A stretch of 64,000 nt of DNA from Luteolibacter sp. LG18 (GCF_036322585.1 NZ_AP024600.1:4340001-4404000), one strand, 5' to 3'. Counted from the stretch's first letter, positions 16,138-25,513 are shown. A program made the numbers and translations. Notes: generated by a model not told the origin, from the sequence alone.

Positions 16138-16167
16138 GATCCTCCCGCCCTCAAACACGGGAGGATC
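16138..16167 (-). terminator. Terminator-like hairpin after the RGG-rich protein gene
   Basis: GATCCTCCCG (16138-16147) pairs perfectly with CGGGAGGATC (16158-16167), 10-base loop, 18 bases after the stop of the gene ending at 16185. On the minus strand it is followed by GCTTTTCCCC, a short T-rich stretch. Confidence 0.65.
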
Positions 16168-16184
16168 GTGCCAAAAAGGCGGCT

Positions 16185-17753
16185 TTACTGCTCGTCGCGG
16201 GCGGCGAGGACCTGGGTCCGGCGCAGCGTGCGGTTGCGGAGCTGGTGGCGGAACGGATGGTCCGGCAGAGTCTTCGCGATGCGGAGAACCAGCGGGTTCA
16301 GCTTCAGCTTGCGGCGCTCGACGCCGGTACGCTTCTTCGGCTTCCGCTTCTTCGGCTTGCGCTTGCGCTTCTTCTTCGCGGGCGCTTCGCCGGTGGCGGA
16401 AGCGGCGGCTGGAGCTGGTGCCGGGGACGGCTGGCGGCGCTCCGGCATGACCATGCGGTCGTTCGCGTAGAGCAGCACGTGGCCCTGGGTGAGCAGCCAG
16501 AAGAGATCGGAGAGCCACTCCTGGGGAGCTTCCTCGGTGCCTTCCGGCAGCACGCTCTTCCAGAGATCGGCGAGCTTGGGATCCTTCTTGCCCTGGAGCC
16601 AGTTGACGATTGCGGACGGGCGCTCGGCGAGCACCGCATCGGTCGCCAGCGGATGCGGACGGGCCGGGCCGGTGAAGAGCTTGCCCTCGCGCTTGAAGAC
16701 CGGCAGGTGCTCGGCTTCCAGCATGCGGCACACGGCCGGGATCAGCACCGCGGGGTGCTTGCGGGCGTGGGAGCCGGCGACCTTCAGCGAGGCCAGAAGG
16801 GACGGCGAGAGGTGCTTGGCGGGAATGCCGGCGGAGATGTCGGCCTTGCGGGTTTCACTGAAGGCTTCCTCGAAATACTTGGTCGCGAAGAGACGCTCGG
16901 CCTCGGCGGAGTCCTCGATCCAGGCCGCTTCCTCGTCGCCCTTCGGACGCCAGCGGACGCGCTTCTTCGTGGTCTCCAGCCATGCGTTCACGGCTTCCTC
17001 GCCGCGCTCGGTGCGGACCTTGGAGGAATAGACCTCGAAGGGAAGGTGGGAGAAACGTTCGCGATGGAGGCGGCGCAGGTTCGTCTGGTAGGAGTGGAAA
17101 TTGGGCGGGCCGAGCCATTCGCCGCTCATGCCACAGCGGGCGACGCTCTGGAAATTGCCGCTCGGAGGATCGACCTCCACGGTTTCTTCCTCGAACACGG
17201 AGCCCTTCGCGTCGGATTGCCAGAAGTGGCGGATCGCCTCCTCCTTGGTCTGCCACAGAGAGCCGTCGTGCTTGCCGAGGAACAGGGCGTTCTTGCCTTC
17301 GGAAACCTCGAAGATCGCGCGGCAGCGGTCGCGCTGGGCCAGCAGGATCTGGGCGATGTCGTAGAGCGAATAGACGCGGGCGACGTGGTGGACTTCCTTT
17401 GCAACCAGATGCACCGCCTGGGTGTCCGGGTGGAGCTGCACGCGCACGCCGGCGGCGGGCACGGCTTCCTCGAAACGCGGCGGCCCGCTACGACGATCCT
17501 CGTAGTTCCCGCGCTGGCCACCGCCTCCGCGGCGGTCGTCACGGCGGCCATCGAAGCGGCGTCCGCCACCGCCTCCGCGGCGGTCGTCATCCCTGCCTTC
17601 GCGCGGTTCGCGGTCGCGGTTTTCACGCCGGGGCGCGTCGGAACCCGCGCGCTCGCGCGGCTGTTTAGAAGGCGCGTCGCCGCGTGCCCAGGCCGGCCCC
17701 AGATCGATGCCGGACAGGAGATTGCGGAGAGGATTGGATTCAGAGTCGCTCAC
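16185..17753 (-). CDS. Hypothetical protein with RGG/RG-rich N-terminal and Lys-rich C-terminal regions, putative RNA binding
   Basis: A 522-residue protein in three parts. Residues about 30-95 are a disordered segment full of Arg, Gly and Asp (DDRRGGGG repeats) like RGG boxes of RNA-binding proteins. Residues about 100-420 form a globular region with no recognised motif (VQLHPDTQAVHLVAKEVHHVARVYSL is its start). Around 455-475 comes a run of KKKRKRKPKKRKPKKR followed by a basic end. Start is GTG at 17753; no better start exists. The DNA for the RGG region contains 24-bp direct repeats. RNA or ribosome binding is inference from composition only. Confidence 0.7.
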   Translation of the reverse strand: MSDSESNPLRNLLSGIDLGPAWARGDAPSKQPRERAGSDAPRRENRDREPREGRDDDRRGGGGGRRFDGRRDDRRGGGGQRGNYEDRRSGPPRFEEAVPAAGVRVQLHPDTQAVHLVAKEVHHVARVYSLYDIAQILLAQRDRCRAIFEVSEGKNALFLGKHDGSLWQTKEEAIRHFWQSDAKGSVFEEETVEVDPPSGNFQSVARCGMSGEWLGPPNFHSYQTNLRRLHRERFSHLPFEVYSSKVRTERGEEAVNAWLETTKKRVRWRPKGDEEAAWIEDSAEAERLFATKYFEEAFSETRKADISAGIPAKHLSPSLLASLKVAGSHARKHPAVLIPAVCRMLEAEHLPVFKREGKLFTGPARPHPLATDAVLAERPSAIVNWLQGKKDPKLADLWKSVLPEGTEEAPQEWLSDLFWLLTQGHVLLYANDRMVMPERRQPSPAPAPAAASATGEAPAKKKRKRKPKKRKPKKRTGVERRKLKLNPLVLRIAKTLPDHPFRHQLRNRTLRRTQVLAARDEQ

Positions 17754-17843
17754 AGGCGGTTGACGTTATCGGTTTCTTTGGAAATGACAAACCCGGCGTA
17801 CAGCCAAAGCACGGGGTCTTTCGAGGATAAAATCCACGCGGAA

Positions 17844-19121
17844 TCAGGCTTTGAGAAGGTCGACGGTGCGGGCGGTGGCTCCTTCGTGGCGGATCAGCAC
17901 GCCGGTGGCGGCGGCGATGCCCTCGCGGAGAGTGGAATCAGGGCGCAAACACGCACGGATGGACGTCACCAGAGCGCCGGTGTCCACCACCCGGATGCAC
18001 CCGCCGGATTCAACCAAAGCCGACGCAAGCGGCTCGAAATTCTCCATATGGGGGCCGAACACCACGGGTTTACCGGCGAGAACGGCCTCGCAGGGATTCT
18101 GGCCGCCTGTGCCGAGGAAACTCTTTCCGATCACCACCACATCCGCGTGGGCGGTCCAATCGCGCAGCTCGCCCGTGGAATCAATCACCAGACAGGCCCG
18201 GGCGGGATCGACCGGGGCGCTGTAGACGGACCGCAGGACGACTTCGAATCCCTCCGCCAGCAACGCAGTCTTCACTTCCGCGCGTCGTTCGGCATGGCGT
18301 GGCACGATGACCGGCAAGGCTTCCGGATCGGCCTCGCGGATCGCTGTGGCAATGAGACTTTCTTCCCCGGTGTGGGTGCTGGCGGCCATTGCGATCCGGC
18401 GTCCCGGGCCGAAGGCTTCGAGCATGGTGGTAAATTCCGCGCGCGGCTCGGGACGGGCCCCGGTGCCGGGATCGAATTTCAAACTGCCGGTGACAGCGAT
18501 CTTGTCTGCAGGAAGTCCGAGATCCTGCCAGATCGCGGCATCCGCGGGTTCCTGCACGCCCACGCGGTCGAACCGCGAGAAGACCGGGCGGATCCACGGC
18601 GCGAACTTGCGGTAGCGGCGTTGCGAGCGTGGGGACATGCGCGCGTTCACCAATCGCACCGGAATGCTCCGGCGCTGCGCCAGCACCATCAGGTTCGGCC
18701 AGGCCTCGCCTTCCACCAGCACGATCTGGGATGGTTCGAAGCGGCTGAGATAACGGCGCACCATCCAGCGGAAATCGAGCGGGGCGTAGACCACCCGCAC
18801 GCCTTCTGGAGCATGCTCGCGAGCCACGGCCTGGCCGGTGGCGGTGCCCACCGCGAGAACGAACTTTTGATCGGGCACGGATTTCCGCCACTCGCGGAGG
18901 AGTTTCAGGGCGAGCAGGGATTCACCAACGCTGACCGCATGCAGGTGGACTGCGCCGCAGGGCTCCTGTTCGAGCGGGCAGCGGTAGATGGAGAGGCGTT
19001 CGCGCAGGCCGCTGCCGAAGCCGCCGCGGCGCACCATTTTCACCACCCAGGCCGGGAACGCGGCGACAAACAGGACCGGCAACAACAGCCGGTAGAGCGC
19101 CATTCCAAGAAATCCATGCAT
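17844..19121 (-). CDS. waaA: 3-deoxy-D-manno-octulosonic acid transferase WaaA (KdtA)
   Basis: Kdo transferase that links Kdo to lipid A at the cytoplasmic face of the inner membrane, an essential step of LPS synthesis. The 425-residue protein has an N-terminal hydrophobic helix (FLGMALYRLLLPVLFVAAF), the GT30 domain start LHAVSVGESLLALKLL, the acceptor-side motif VEGEAWPNLM, NARMSPRSQRRY, and the C-terminal nucleotide-sugar part with GTGGQNPCEAVLAGKPVVFGPHMENF. ATG at 19121 gives the usual short N-terminus. It follows rsmD by 11 bases on the same strand. Its presence shows an LPS-bearing outer membrane. Confidence 0.95.
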   Translation of the reverse strand: MHGFLGMALYRLLLPVLFVAAFPAWVVKMVRRGGFGSGLRERLSIYRCPLEQEPCGAVHLHAVSVGESLLALKLLREWRKSVPDQKFVLAVGTATGQAVAREHAPEGVRVVYAPLDFRWMVRRYLSRFEPSQIVLVEGEAWPNLMVLAQRRSIPVRLVNARMSPRSQRRYRKFAPWIRPVFSRFDRVGVQEPADAAIWQDLGLPADKIAVTGSLKFDPGTGARPEPRAEFTTMLEAFGPGRRIAMAASTHTGEESLIATAIREADPEALPVIVPRHAERRAEVKTALLAEGFEVVLRSVYSAPVDPARACLVIDSTGELRDWTAHADVVVIGKSFLGTGGQNPCEAVLAGKPVVFGPHMENFEPLASALVESGGCIRVVDTGALVTSIRACLRPDSTLREGIAAATGVLIRHEGATARTVDLLKA

Positions 19122-19132
19122 CGGGCGGGACG

Positions 19133-19729
19133 CTAGGCGGCGGCCACGGGGGCGTAAAGCAGGATGGCACAGCCGCCATACTCGCGGCGGTCCAGTAGTG
19201 ACCAGCCTTCGGCCAACGGTGATTTCTGGGAGGACGAGATTTCCGCAATGAACCACCCACCCGGCGCGAGACGCAGCGACAGGTGGGGATTGGCCAACAG
19301 CTCCTTCACGTGGTCGCGGTCACCGTAGTTTTTGAAATAAGGCGGATCGGCGAAGATCAGGTCGTAGCTGCCGGGGTCTGTCCGCAGGTATGATGAAACC
19401 TCCGAGCGCACCACGCGTCCGCCTTCCAGCCGGGACTTGGCGAGATTCTCGCCAATCACGGACACCGCCTGGCGGTGCTCATCCACGAACACGCACGAGG
19501 CGGCCCCGCGGCTGAGGGCTTCCAAGCCGATGGCGCCGGATCCGGCGAAGAGATCGAGCGTGCGGGCATCGTCCACCTTTTCCCCGAGGATCGAGAACAG
19601 GGCCTGCCTGACGAAATCCGTGGTGGGCCGGGCGACGGCTCCCGGCACCTTGATGGCCAAACGGCCTGCTTTACCCGCGATGATGCGCACGCGGGATTCG
19701 TGGCATCCCGGAGCGTCCCTGACAATCAC
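19133..19729 (-). CDS. rsmD: 16S rRNA (guanine-966-N2)-methyltransferase RsmD
   Basis: Methylates G966 of 16S rRNA in 30S subunits. The core starts with VRIIAGKAGR (about residue 14), then RPTTDFVRQALFSIL, the SAM motif LDLFAGSGAIGLEAL (58-72) and the catalytic DPPY (128-131). The GTG at 19729 overlaps the stop of the AsmA-like gene (GTGA), but a GTG at 19690 would start exactly at the conserved VRIIAGK and may be the true start. Length 198 with the first start, 185 with the second; both are normal. Confidence 0.95.
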   Translation of the reverse strand: MIVRDAPGCHESRVRIIAGKAGRLAIKVPGAVARPTTDFVRQALFSILGEKVDDARTLDLFAGSGAIGLEALSRGAASCVFVDEHRQAVSVIGENLAKSRLEGGRVVRSEVSSYLRTDPGSYDLIFADPPYFKNYGDRDHVKELLANPHLSLRLAPGGWFIAEISSSQKSPLAEGWSLLDRREYGGCAILLYAPVAAA

Positions 19730-21210
19730 GGGGATGATGGGGAGTGGTCTTTGAGCAAACGGAACACTTCTCCCGGAGGAACCGTGTCACCCTGGGCTCC
19801 CAGTTGGATGGCGGAGCCGCTGGTATTGGCGATCCACTGCACGTCCGCTGCCAGGCGGTCGGGGGTGCCAAGTTGGGCGAAGGCCATTCGCCTGCCGCCG
19901 TGTTGGAACCGTGCCGTGATGCCCGACGCGATCGAAGGCTCCGCCACGATCCGCAGCACCCCGGCGAAGCGTCCATCGGGAATCGCGGTGGCATTGCCGA
20001 GAAACGAAAGGGTGTCCCCCACCAGGCGGGCGTCCGGGCAGGTGACCACACCGCCACGTTGGAAGGCGGTGAGAGCGGCGCGGTCGAATCCGATGACCGG
20101 CTGGGCGGGAGTGGATAGCCGGATGTCCGCGGCTTCCGCCTGGAGGTCGCCCTGCCAACTCGAAGCCGTGGCGAGATAGCCGGTGAACCGCCCGGCGGCC
20201 CGCAGGTGGTGGACTTCCATTTGTCCAAGCCCGGGGGCGTTCCATTTGAGATCGGATTGAGCGGGGATCTCACCCTCCGCCAGGATCGGGAGTCCCGGAA
20301 CCAGTCCGATTTTCCCTCCGAAGCGGGCCGAAATCCCGGCGATCGAATGGCCGGGTGTGGGCCCCCAATAAAGAACCGGAGCCTGCCAGCGGAGGGGAAT
20401 CTGGATCGGGGCATTGCAGATGGTGCCCAGCGAGCCCAGGGTACTGACCTGCAAGCTGGAGTCCGCTGGCCCGCCCGCGGCTGGAACGGACGTTTGAATC
20501 CCCGCTGCCTCCAGCAAAGGGATGGGATTGCCTGCCGAGACGATCGCCACGGAGCCGCCGCGGATGCTGATCCAGCAGGTGGGAACGAAGCAGGATGGGG
20601 CTACTGGATCGGGAGGTGGTGCCAAGGTGACCTTGAGCACGGGCGGCGTCGTGGACGGTGCTGCCAGCGGCGACGGGACCGGAATGGTGAAGAGCGGAAT
20701 GACCGGAGTCTGTCCGAGCGGCAGGGAAACCACGGGGCTGGTGGGTTCCATGGGCTTGTTCACCGCGACCACCGGAGGCGGAGGGGGAGCGAGCCTTGAG
20801 AAGTGGAGGGCCAATTGCAGGGGAATCACCGCGCGCGGGGATTCCAGTTCGACGGAGGACACTTCCCATCGGCGGTGAAGCCATGCCTTCCAGACCGGCC
20901 AAGCCCGTGCGGACGCGATCGAAAGAAGGGGCTCGGCCACTTCGGCCTTCAGGGGGGGCGGTTGCTCCAAGGTCAGCCCTTTGACATGCAGGCCACCCCA
21001 GGGAGTGAGGCTCACGCCTCCGAGGCGCGTTTCCAAGCCAAGGCGGCTGGAGATTTTTCCAGCGACCCAGGAGCGGCCCCAGGGGGTGGCGAGCCAAAGG
21101 CTGGTCGCCAACCAAACCCCCAAGGGCGCGGCAAGCGGGAGCGCCGCCGCGAGAAACCGTCGACGGCGGAACCACGGGCGCTTTCTTCCCGGACGATCCG
21201 CCGTGTCCAT
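19726..21210 (-). CDS. AsmA-like envelope protein, inner-membrane anchored
   Basis: A 494-residue protein with a basic N-terminus (RKRPWFRRRRF), one membrane helix (about 19-45) and a long periplasmic region. The section RSWVAGKISSRLGLETRLGGVSLTPWGGLHVKGLTL (about 46-81) matches the N-terminal AsmA/DUF748 signature of envelope lipid-transport bridge proteins. The middle is unusually Pro-rich (about 140-205), then a beta-rich part continues to the end. It is in a row with an exported protein, rsmD and waaA, consistent with an outer-membrane role. Family assignment rests mostly on the N-terminal 80 residues. Confidence 0.7.
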   Translation of the reverse strand: MDTADRPGRKRPWFRRRRFLAAALPLAAPLGVWLATSLWLATPWGRSWVAGKISSRLGLETRLGGVSLTPWGGLHVKGLTLEQPPPLKAEVAEPLLSIASARAWPVWKAWLHRRWEVSSVELESPRAVIPLQLALHFSRLAPPPPPVVAVNKPMEPTSPVVSLPLGQTPVIPLFTIPVPSPLAAPSTTPPVLKVTLAPPPDPVAPSCFVPTCWISIRGGSVAIVSAGNPIPLLEAAGIQTSVPAAGGPADSSLQVSTLGSLGTICNAPIQIPLRWQAPVLYWGPTPGHSIAGISARFGGKIGLVPGLPILAEGEIPAQSDLKWNAPGLGQMEVHHLRAAGRFTGYLATASSWQGDLQAEAADIRLSTPAQPVIGFDRAALTAFQRGGVVTCPDARLVGDTLSFLGNATAIPDGRFAGVLRIVAEPSIASGITARFQHGGRRMAFAQLGTPDRLAADVQWIANTSGSAIQLGAQGDTVPPGEVFRLLKDHSPSSP

Positions 21211-21214
21211 GGGG

Positions 21215-22012
21215 TTACTTCTTCTTCGGAGCCGGAGTCGGAGTGGCCGGCGCCGGTTTTCCGGGAGCAGGAGCCGCGCCAGGGCGCTGGGCGTTCTCCG
21301 AAATCTGGCCGGCCTTGCCCAGCGGGAAGCGGATCACCATGCTCTTGTCCTGCAGGCGGGAACCTTCGGTCGAGATCTCCTGCACTCGGTAAACGACGAT
21401 GCCGTATTTCTTGTCGGCGAACTGGCCGAACGCGAAGTTCTCCTTGGTGCGGGCGAGGGTGGTGGTTTCCTCGAACTTCCACTCGTGGCCGCTCCAGGCA
21501 CCGAGAATGCTTTCGGCGTCCGCGTTGATGTCCTCAAGGCGCTTCATCTCGCCGTTCGGGGAGGTGAAGATGTCATCCTTCGGGGAATAGCGGAGGGTTG
21601 AGATGACCTGTGCGCCGCCTTCGCCACCGCCCATGCCGATGATCGTCCACTTGTCCGTGCCGGACTGGCGGAGGGTCAGGATGACATCGGCCATCGGTTT
21701 GAATTCACGCTTCGCCCACAGCTCCAGATACTTGTCGTATTGCTCCTTGGTCAGGCCGAGTTTTTCGTCGTAGGGCAGGGGAGCGCCGGACTTCGCGGTG
21801 GCGCTGTGCTTGCGGAACCAGTCGGGATCCTTCTTCGCGGCCTGCTCGACCATGGCCACGTACTTGTTGATCTCCTCGGGCGGCTGGACGACGCCGATCT
21901 GGCCGCGCACCGGGACATCTTTTTCAAAGAGTCCGGCGAACACCTTCGGCACATCGGCGGCGGAGACGTGTGCGAACAGGGCGGCTGCCAAAGGTAGGAG
22001 GAGACGTTTCAT
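21215..22012 (-). CDS. Hypothetical exported protein
   Basis: A 265-residue protein with a signal peptide (KRLLLPLAAALFAHVSAAD, cut near residue 18). The mature part has a helical segment with many Lys and Asp (KKDPDWFRKHSATAK), a beta-rich second half, and ends in a long Pro/Ala/Lys tail. ATG at 22012 is preferred because it sits directly before the signal peptide; the extra in-frame start at 22060 is not needed. It ends 4 bases before the AsmA-like gene, so it leads this run of genes. No family recognised. Confidence 0.65.
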   Translation of the reverse strand: MKRLLLPLAAALFAHVSAADVPKVFAGLFEKDVPVRGQIGVVQPPEEINKYVAMVEQAAKKDPDWFRKHSATAKSGAPLPYDEKLGLTKEQYDKYLELWAKREFKPMADVILTLRQSGTDKWTIIGMGGGEGGAQVISTLRYSPKDDIFTSPNGEMKRLEDINADAESILGAWSGHEWKFEETTTLARTKENFAFGQFADKKYGIVVYRVQEISTEGSRLQDKSMVIRFPLGKAGQISENAQRPGAAPAPGKPAPATPTPAPKKK

Positions 22013-22087
22013 GGATGGGGAAAACGGCGGGAGGCTGCCCCCGGCGGAGGTGAAAGACAAGCGGCAATCGATCCAGTCCGGGGTGGA

Positions 22088-24319
22088 TCAACCGGGCTCG
22101 CCGTCCGGGAAGATTTCATGGATGGTCGATTGCTGGTGGTCGTCGATCCAGCGTTCGAGCGCGGCCTTCATCGGCACCAGGATCTCCGGGTGCTTGTCCG
22201 CGCGATCGATGCCGCCGGATTCATCGGTGGCGAGCCGGTAGAGCGCGAAGTGGCGGGTGCCCTGTTTGGTGGGGGTGCAAACGAGCTTCCAGTTTTTTGT
22301 GATCAGGCAGCGCTGCTTCGCCGCCACCAGGCGCTCGCGATACTCTTCCTTCAGGACGAACTGGTAATTGTAGTCCTCGTCGATGGTGGTGAGCTCGTCC
22401 ATGGTCGGCAGCTTGGGTCGCTCGATGCCCGGCACGGTGAACTGGATGAACGGGAAGCCGGTTTCGCCGAAGAAGGGGATCGTCTCCGGGGTTTCGGTGC
22501 CCTTGATCCAATTCGCCACACTGCGGCCCTCCCAGCGGTCCGGTTTTTCCGCCCCGACGAGGTCCGCCAGCGTGGGCATCACATCGACGGTGCGGATGGT
22601 TTCCGGGATGACCTTGCCCTCGAGTCCCGGGACATGGACGATCATCGGGATGTGATTGGCTTGGCCGCCGCCATTGAACGTGAGGCCGTGACCGAGGGTC
22701 ACGCCGGGTTCGTAAAGATCGTCGCCGTGGTCCGCGGTGATGACGACGATGGTGTGGTCGTCCAGGCCGTTGCGTTTCAAGGCGTCGAGGATACGGTCAA
22801 CGCAGTGGTCGAATTGGCGGGTGCAGCCGTCGTAAAGCGAGCGGATCTGGTTGACCTCGGTGGCGGGCAGGGCCTTCCACTTGGATTCGAGGTCGGTGCC
22901 GCCGATGAACTTGTTGATGTCGAAGGCCACGCCATGGGAGTTTTCACCGCGGTAGTCCGGATTGGTGAACATCCGGTTGTAGGGCTCGGAGGAGCGGTAG
23001 GGCAGGTGATTGCAGGAATAGAAGACGTGCCAGAAGAACGGGCGTCCGCTCGCCGCCTGTTGCTCGATCCTGTTTTCGACGCGGTCGGTCACGACGTCCG
23101 GTGTCACGAACTGGGCGAAGGACGCGATCTGGGGGAAGAGCCGGTAGCCGAGCGCGTTGTCGAAGTAGAGCGGGATGACGAAGTGGGCCATCACCACGGC
23201 CTGGCTCATGTAGATCTTGAAGCTGTCGAAGTTCGAAACCGAGATGTCCTGGAATCCCAGCGGCACCACCTGGTAGTAGCCCGCGCACCAGTCGCCGATC
23301 GCGGCGGTATCGTAGCCCTTCGCCTTCATCACGGAGGCCATCGGCAGCACGGTTTCCTCCATCCGCTTCACGGTGTCCTGGTCCGGATACATCTGCCGGA
23401 TCCCGTGGGTGTGCGGGAACTGGGAGGACATGAAGGTGACAGAGGACTCCATCGTGGAGGCGATGGGGGTGTAGCAGCGGCTGAAGCGGATCGAGCGGGC
23501 GGCGAGTGCGTCGATGGCGGGCGAAACCCCGGCCGCGGCCGGGCCATCGCTGCGGGCGGGACGGTAGCCATCGCAGCCGAGGCGATCGCCGCGCAGCGAA
23601 TCGGATGCAATGATGAGGACGTTCCAAGGCCGTTTGTCATCCTTGGCGACCGGTGCCGCTGTCTTCGCGGGCAGGGCGGAAATGGCGAGCGGCACAAGGG
23701 TGACCACCAGCACCCCAATGCCGATCAGGCGGGAGATCCGGTTGCTGCGGCGGATGTACCACCATGCCACCCAAGCGACGAAAAGGAGCGGCAGGATGAC
23801 GAAGAGGATCAGACGCAGGGCCGGCTGGACCGAGGCCGGCCAGTCGAGCACGCGGTAGTACCAGGCTCCGAATTCGGCGTCGTTGAGGAAATAGGGCCGG
23901 GTCTTGGTCAGCCGCAGCATGAAATAGCCGTGGATGAAGCCGACCAGGAAGAACGCAATCGCGATGGCCTTGGTGCGGCTGGGTTTCCTGAGCCGCTTGC
24001 ACCAGGTGGAGACGAGCGGGAGCACCAGGGTGACGGCGGCGATGCCGAGCAGGACGTAGGCGATGAGGACCTCGAGGTTCTGGCCGATCAGGAACTTCAG
24101 GTAATGGGTGCGGGCCAGCGCGCTGAACTTGTTGTCCATCTCCTTCGAGCTGTGGGCGAGCCGCCAGATCGCGCTGGCATACTGCACGAAGAGGAACAGG
24201 GCCGTGCCGGCGACGGTCGGCCACAGGAGTTTCCGGGGAGCGGCGGAAGGCCGTGCAAGCGCTGGATCGGAGGTCCGGGACATCGGGGGCGGAACGCTTG
24301 CAGCATCCTGCCCCGGCAT
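22088..24319 (-). CDS. Membrane-bound sulfatase-superfamily enzyme (LtaS/phosphoglycerol-transferase-like)
   Basis: A 743-residue protein with five predicted membrane helices (about 31-49, 83-103, 117-137, 168-187, 198-217) followed by a large extracytoplasmic sulfatase-fold domain. This layout is that of LtaS and phosphoethanolamine/phosphoglycerol transferases. The catalytic region is IIASDSLRGDRLG, with Asp240 and Ser241 where sulfatases have Asp and Cys/Ser and LtaS has Thr, and a second metal site VVITADHGDDLYEPG. The C-x-P-x-R sulfatase signature is missing, so a phosphotransferase role is more likely than ester sulfate cleavage. The start at 24319 overlaps the upstream stop (TGATG), suggesting coupling; ATG at 24283 is a downstream alternative. 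Confidence 0.82.
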   Translation of the reverse strand: MPGQDAASVPPPMSRTSDPALARPSAAPRKLLWPTVAGTALFLFVQYASAIWRLAHSSKEMDNKFSALARTHYLKFLIGQNLEVLIAYVLLGIAAVTLVLPLVSTWCKRLRKPSRTKAIAIAFFLVGFIHGYFMLRLTKTRPYFLNDAEFGAWYYRVLDWPASVQPALRLILFVILPLLFVAWVAWWYIRRSNRISRLIGIGVLVVTLVPLAISALPAKTAAPVAKDDKRPWNVLIIASDSLRGDRLGCDGYRPARSDGPAAAGVSPAIDALAARSIRFSRCYTPIASTMESSVTFMSSQFPHTHGIRQMYPDQDTVKRMEETVLPMASVMKAKGYDTAAIGDWCAGYYQVVPLGFQDISVSNFDSFKIYMSQAVVMAHFVIPLYFDNALGYRLFPQIASFAQFVTPDVVTDRVENRIEQQAASGRPFFWHVFYSCNHLPYRSSEPYNRMFTNPDYRGENSHGVAFDINKFIGGTDLESKWKALPATEVNQIRSLYDGCTRQFDHCVDRILDALKRNGLDDHTIVVITADHGDDLYEPGVTLGHGLTFNGGGQANHIPMIVHVPGLEGKVIPETIRTVDVMPTLADLVGAEKPDRWEGRSVANWIKGTETPETIPFFGETGFPFIQFTVPGIERPKLPTMDELTTIDEDYNYQFVLKEEYRERLVAAKQRCLITKNWKLVCTPTKQGTRHFALYRLATDESGGIDRADKHPEILVPMKAALERWIDDHQQSTIHEIFPDGEPG

Positions 24320-25434
24320 CAAGTGCCGGGTGGCTCCAGATAGAGCCAATGCGGGGACAAGACCTTTTCAATCACCACTCCACGGGGGGATTTGAGGTCC
24401 GGAGGAGTGGAGAGTTTCAGGACCAGCGCTACCGGGGCGTTGGCGTTTTTCTCAATGAGTAGCTGGATCTCCCGGGCGGTTTCCGACTGCCGGTCGACAT
24501 AGCCGTAGAGGGTTTCCTCGGCGCGCACGGTGGTCAGGCGGAAGCTGAGCCAGTGGTTGGAATCGGAAAATTCATGGCTGTAGAGGAAGCCGGGTTCCAC
24601 CCGTGCCCGGAATTCGAACGATCCCTGGGGTCTTTCCTTCGCGTAGGTGTCCCAGTCCATCGGCTGGTAGGCGACGTCCGTTTCCCAGTCGATGGCGACC
24701 TTTCCATCCGGCATTTCCTCGACCAGGAACTGGCGGGTGGTGCCGGTGTCCACTTTGCAGGCGATCCTCCAGAACGAGGCTCTGGCGGCCAGGGTGAGGG
24801 GCTGGAACGTCTCCAATTGGACAAAACGACCGGGGACAAGCGGATGCCGGGAATACCAGGACTCCATCAAGGGGCGTACGCGTTCGGGCTGCCGGATCAA
24901 GGGGACGAGCTTGTCCACGTTGTCCGCTGCCAAATAGGCTTTCACCGCGGAAATGATCCGGTTCACCCGGACCTCGGCGGCGGCGTTCTCCTCCTGGTCC
25001 TTTTCCAAGATTGCGAGGGACTCGTCGCGGACGAGGGTGGCCTTTTCTTCGTTGCTCTTGGTGTTGTAGATCGACCAGCCGACGGCTCCGGCGCAAAGAA
25101 GCCCGACCAGCACGAACCAGCCCCAAGGGAGCGGGTGGCGGGCGCGGGTCTCGTCGCTCCACGTTTCTTCAAGGGGTTTGGCGAGCGGATCGATCTCCTC
25201 GATCAGCGCCTCGATGCCGGGTTCGTGGGAACGCCGCTCGGTCATCTTTCGATCGATTTCCAAGCGTTCGGCTGGTGCCACAGGAGACGGGGGATTTTTC
25301 GTGGTCCGTTGAACCTGTGGCGGTTCGAGAACAGGGGTGGAGTCTCCAGACGGCTTCAGGCGCACGACTTCGTCGGACGGGGCGGCGACATCGTCCACCA
25401 CCTTCAACCGAACCTGTTCCGGGTCACGCGCCAT
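24319..25434 (-). CDS. Hypothetical single-pass membrane protein
   Basis: A 371-residue protein. The first 100 residues are charged and Pro-rich and likely cytosolic; one membrane helix (PLPWGWFVLVGLLCAGAVGWSIY, about 103-125) is followed by a helical stretch with many Glu/Lys and a mixed C-terminal domain containing several Trp. ATG at 25434 is chosen because starts further upstream would run into the opposite glycosyltransferase gene. Its stop overlaps the start of the LtaS-like enzyme by one base, so the two probably work together. No family recognised. Confidence 0.65.
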   Translation of the reverse strand: MARDPEQVRLKVVDDVAAPSDEVVRLKPSGDSTPVLEPPQVQRTTKNPPSPVAPAERLEIDRKMTERRSHEPGIEALIEEIDPLAKPLEETWSDETRARHPLPWGWFVLVGLLCAGAVGWSIYNTKSNEEKATLVRDESLAILEKDQEENAAAEVRVNRIISAVKAYLAADNVDKLVPLIRQPERVRPLMESWYSRHPLVPGRFVQLETFQPLTLAARASFWRIACKVDTGTTRQFLVEEMPDGKVAIDWETDVAYQPMDWDTYAKERPQGSFEFRARVEPGFLYSHEFSDSNHWLSFRLTTVRAEETLYGYVDRQSETAREIQLLIEKNANAPVALVLKLSTPPDLKSPRGVVIEKVLSPHWLYLEPPGT

Positions 25435-25513
25435 TTGCAAAAAGACAAAAGCCTGAAATGCCCATCGACGCAACGTCCGGATGCTTCTAAAAACCCGGGC
25501 CAAGAGCCTCCGA

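Noticed and set aside
14976-19136. Very long open frame (over 1300 codons) on the plus strand
   Set aside because: It is antisense to the RGG gene, waaA and others, which have clear family matches. High GC makes stop codons rare in this frame, so it is a shadow.
22118-24343. Long open plus-strand frame opposite the LtaS-like gene
   Set aside because: The minus-strand protein has five membrane helices and a sulfatase-type active site; the plus frame has no recognisable domain.
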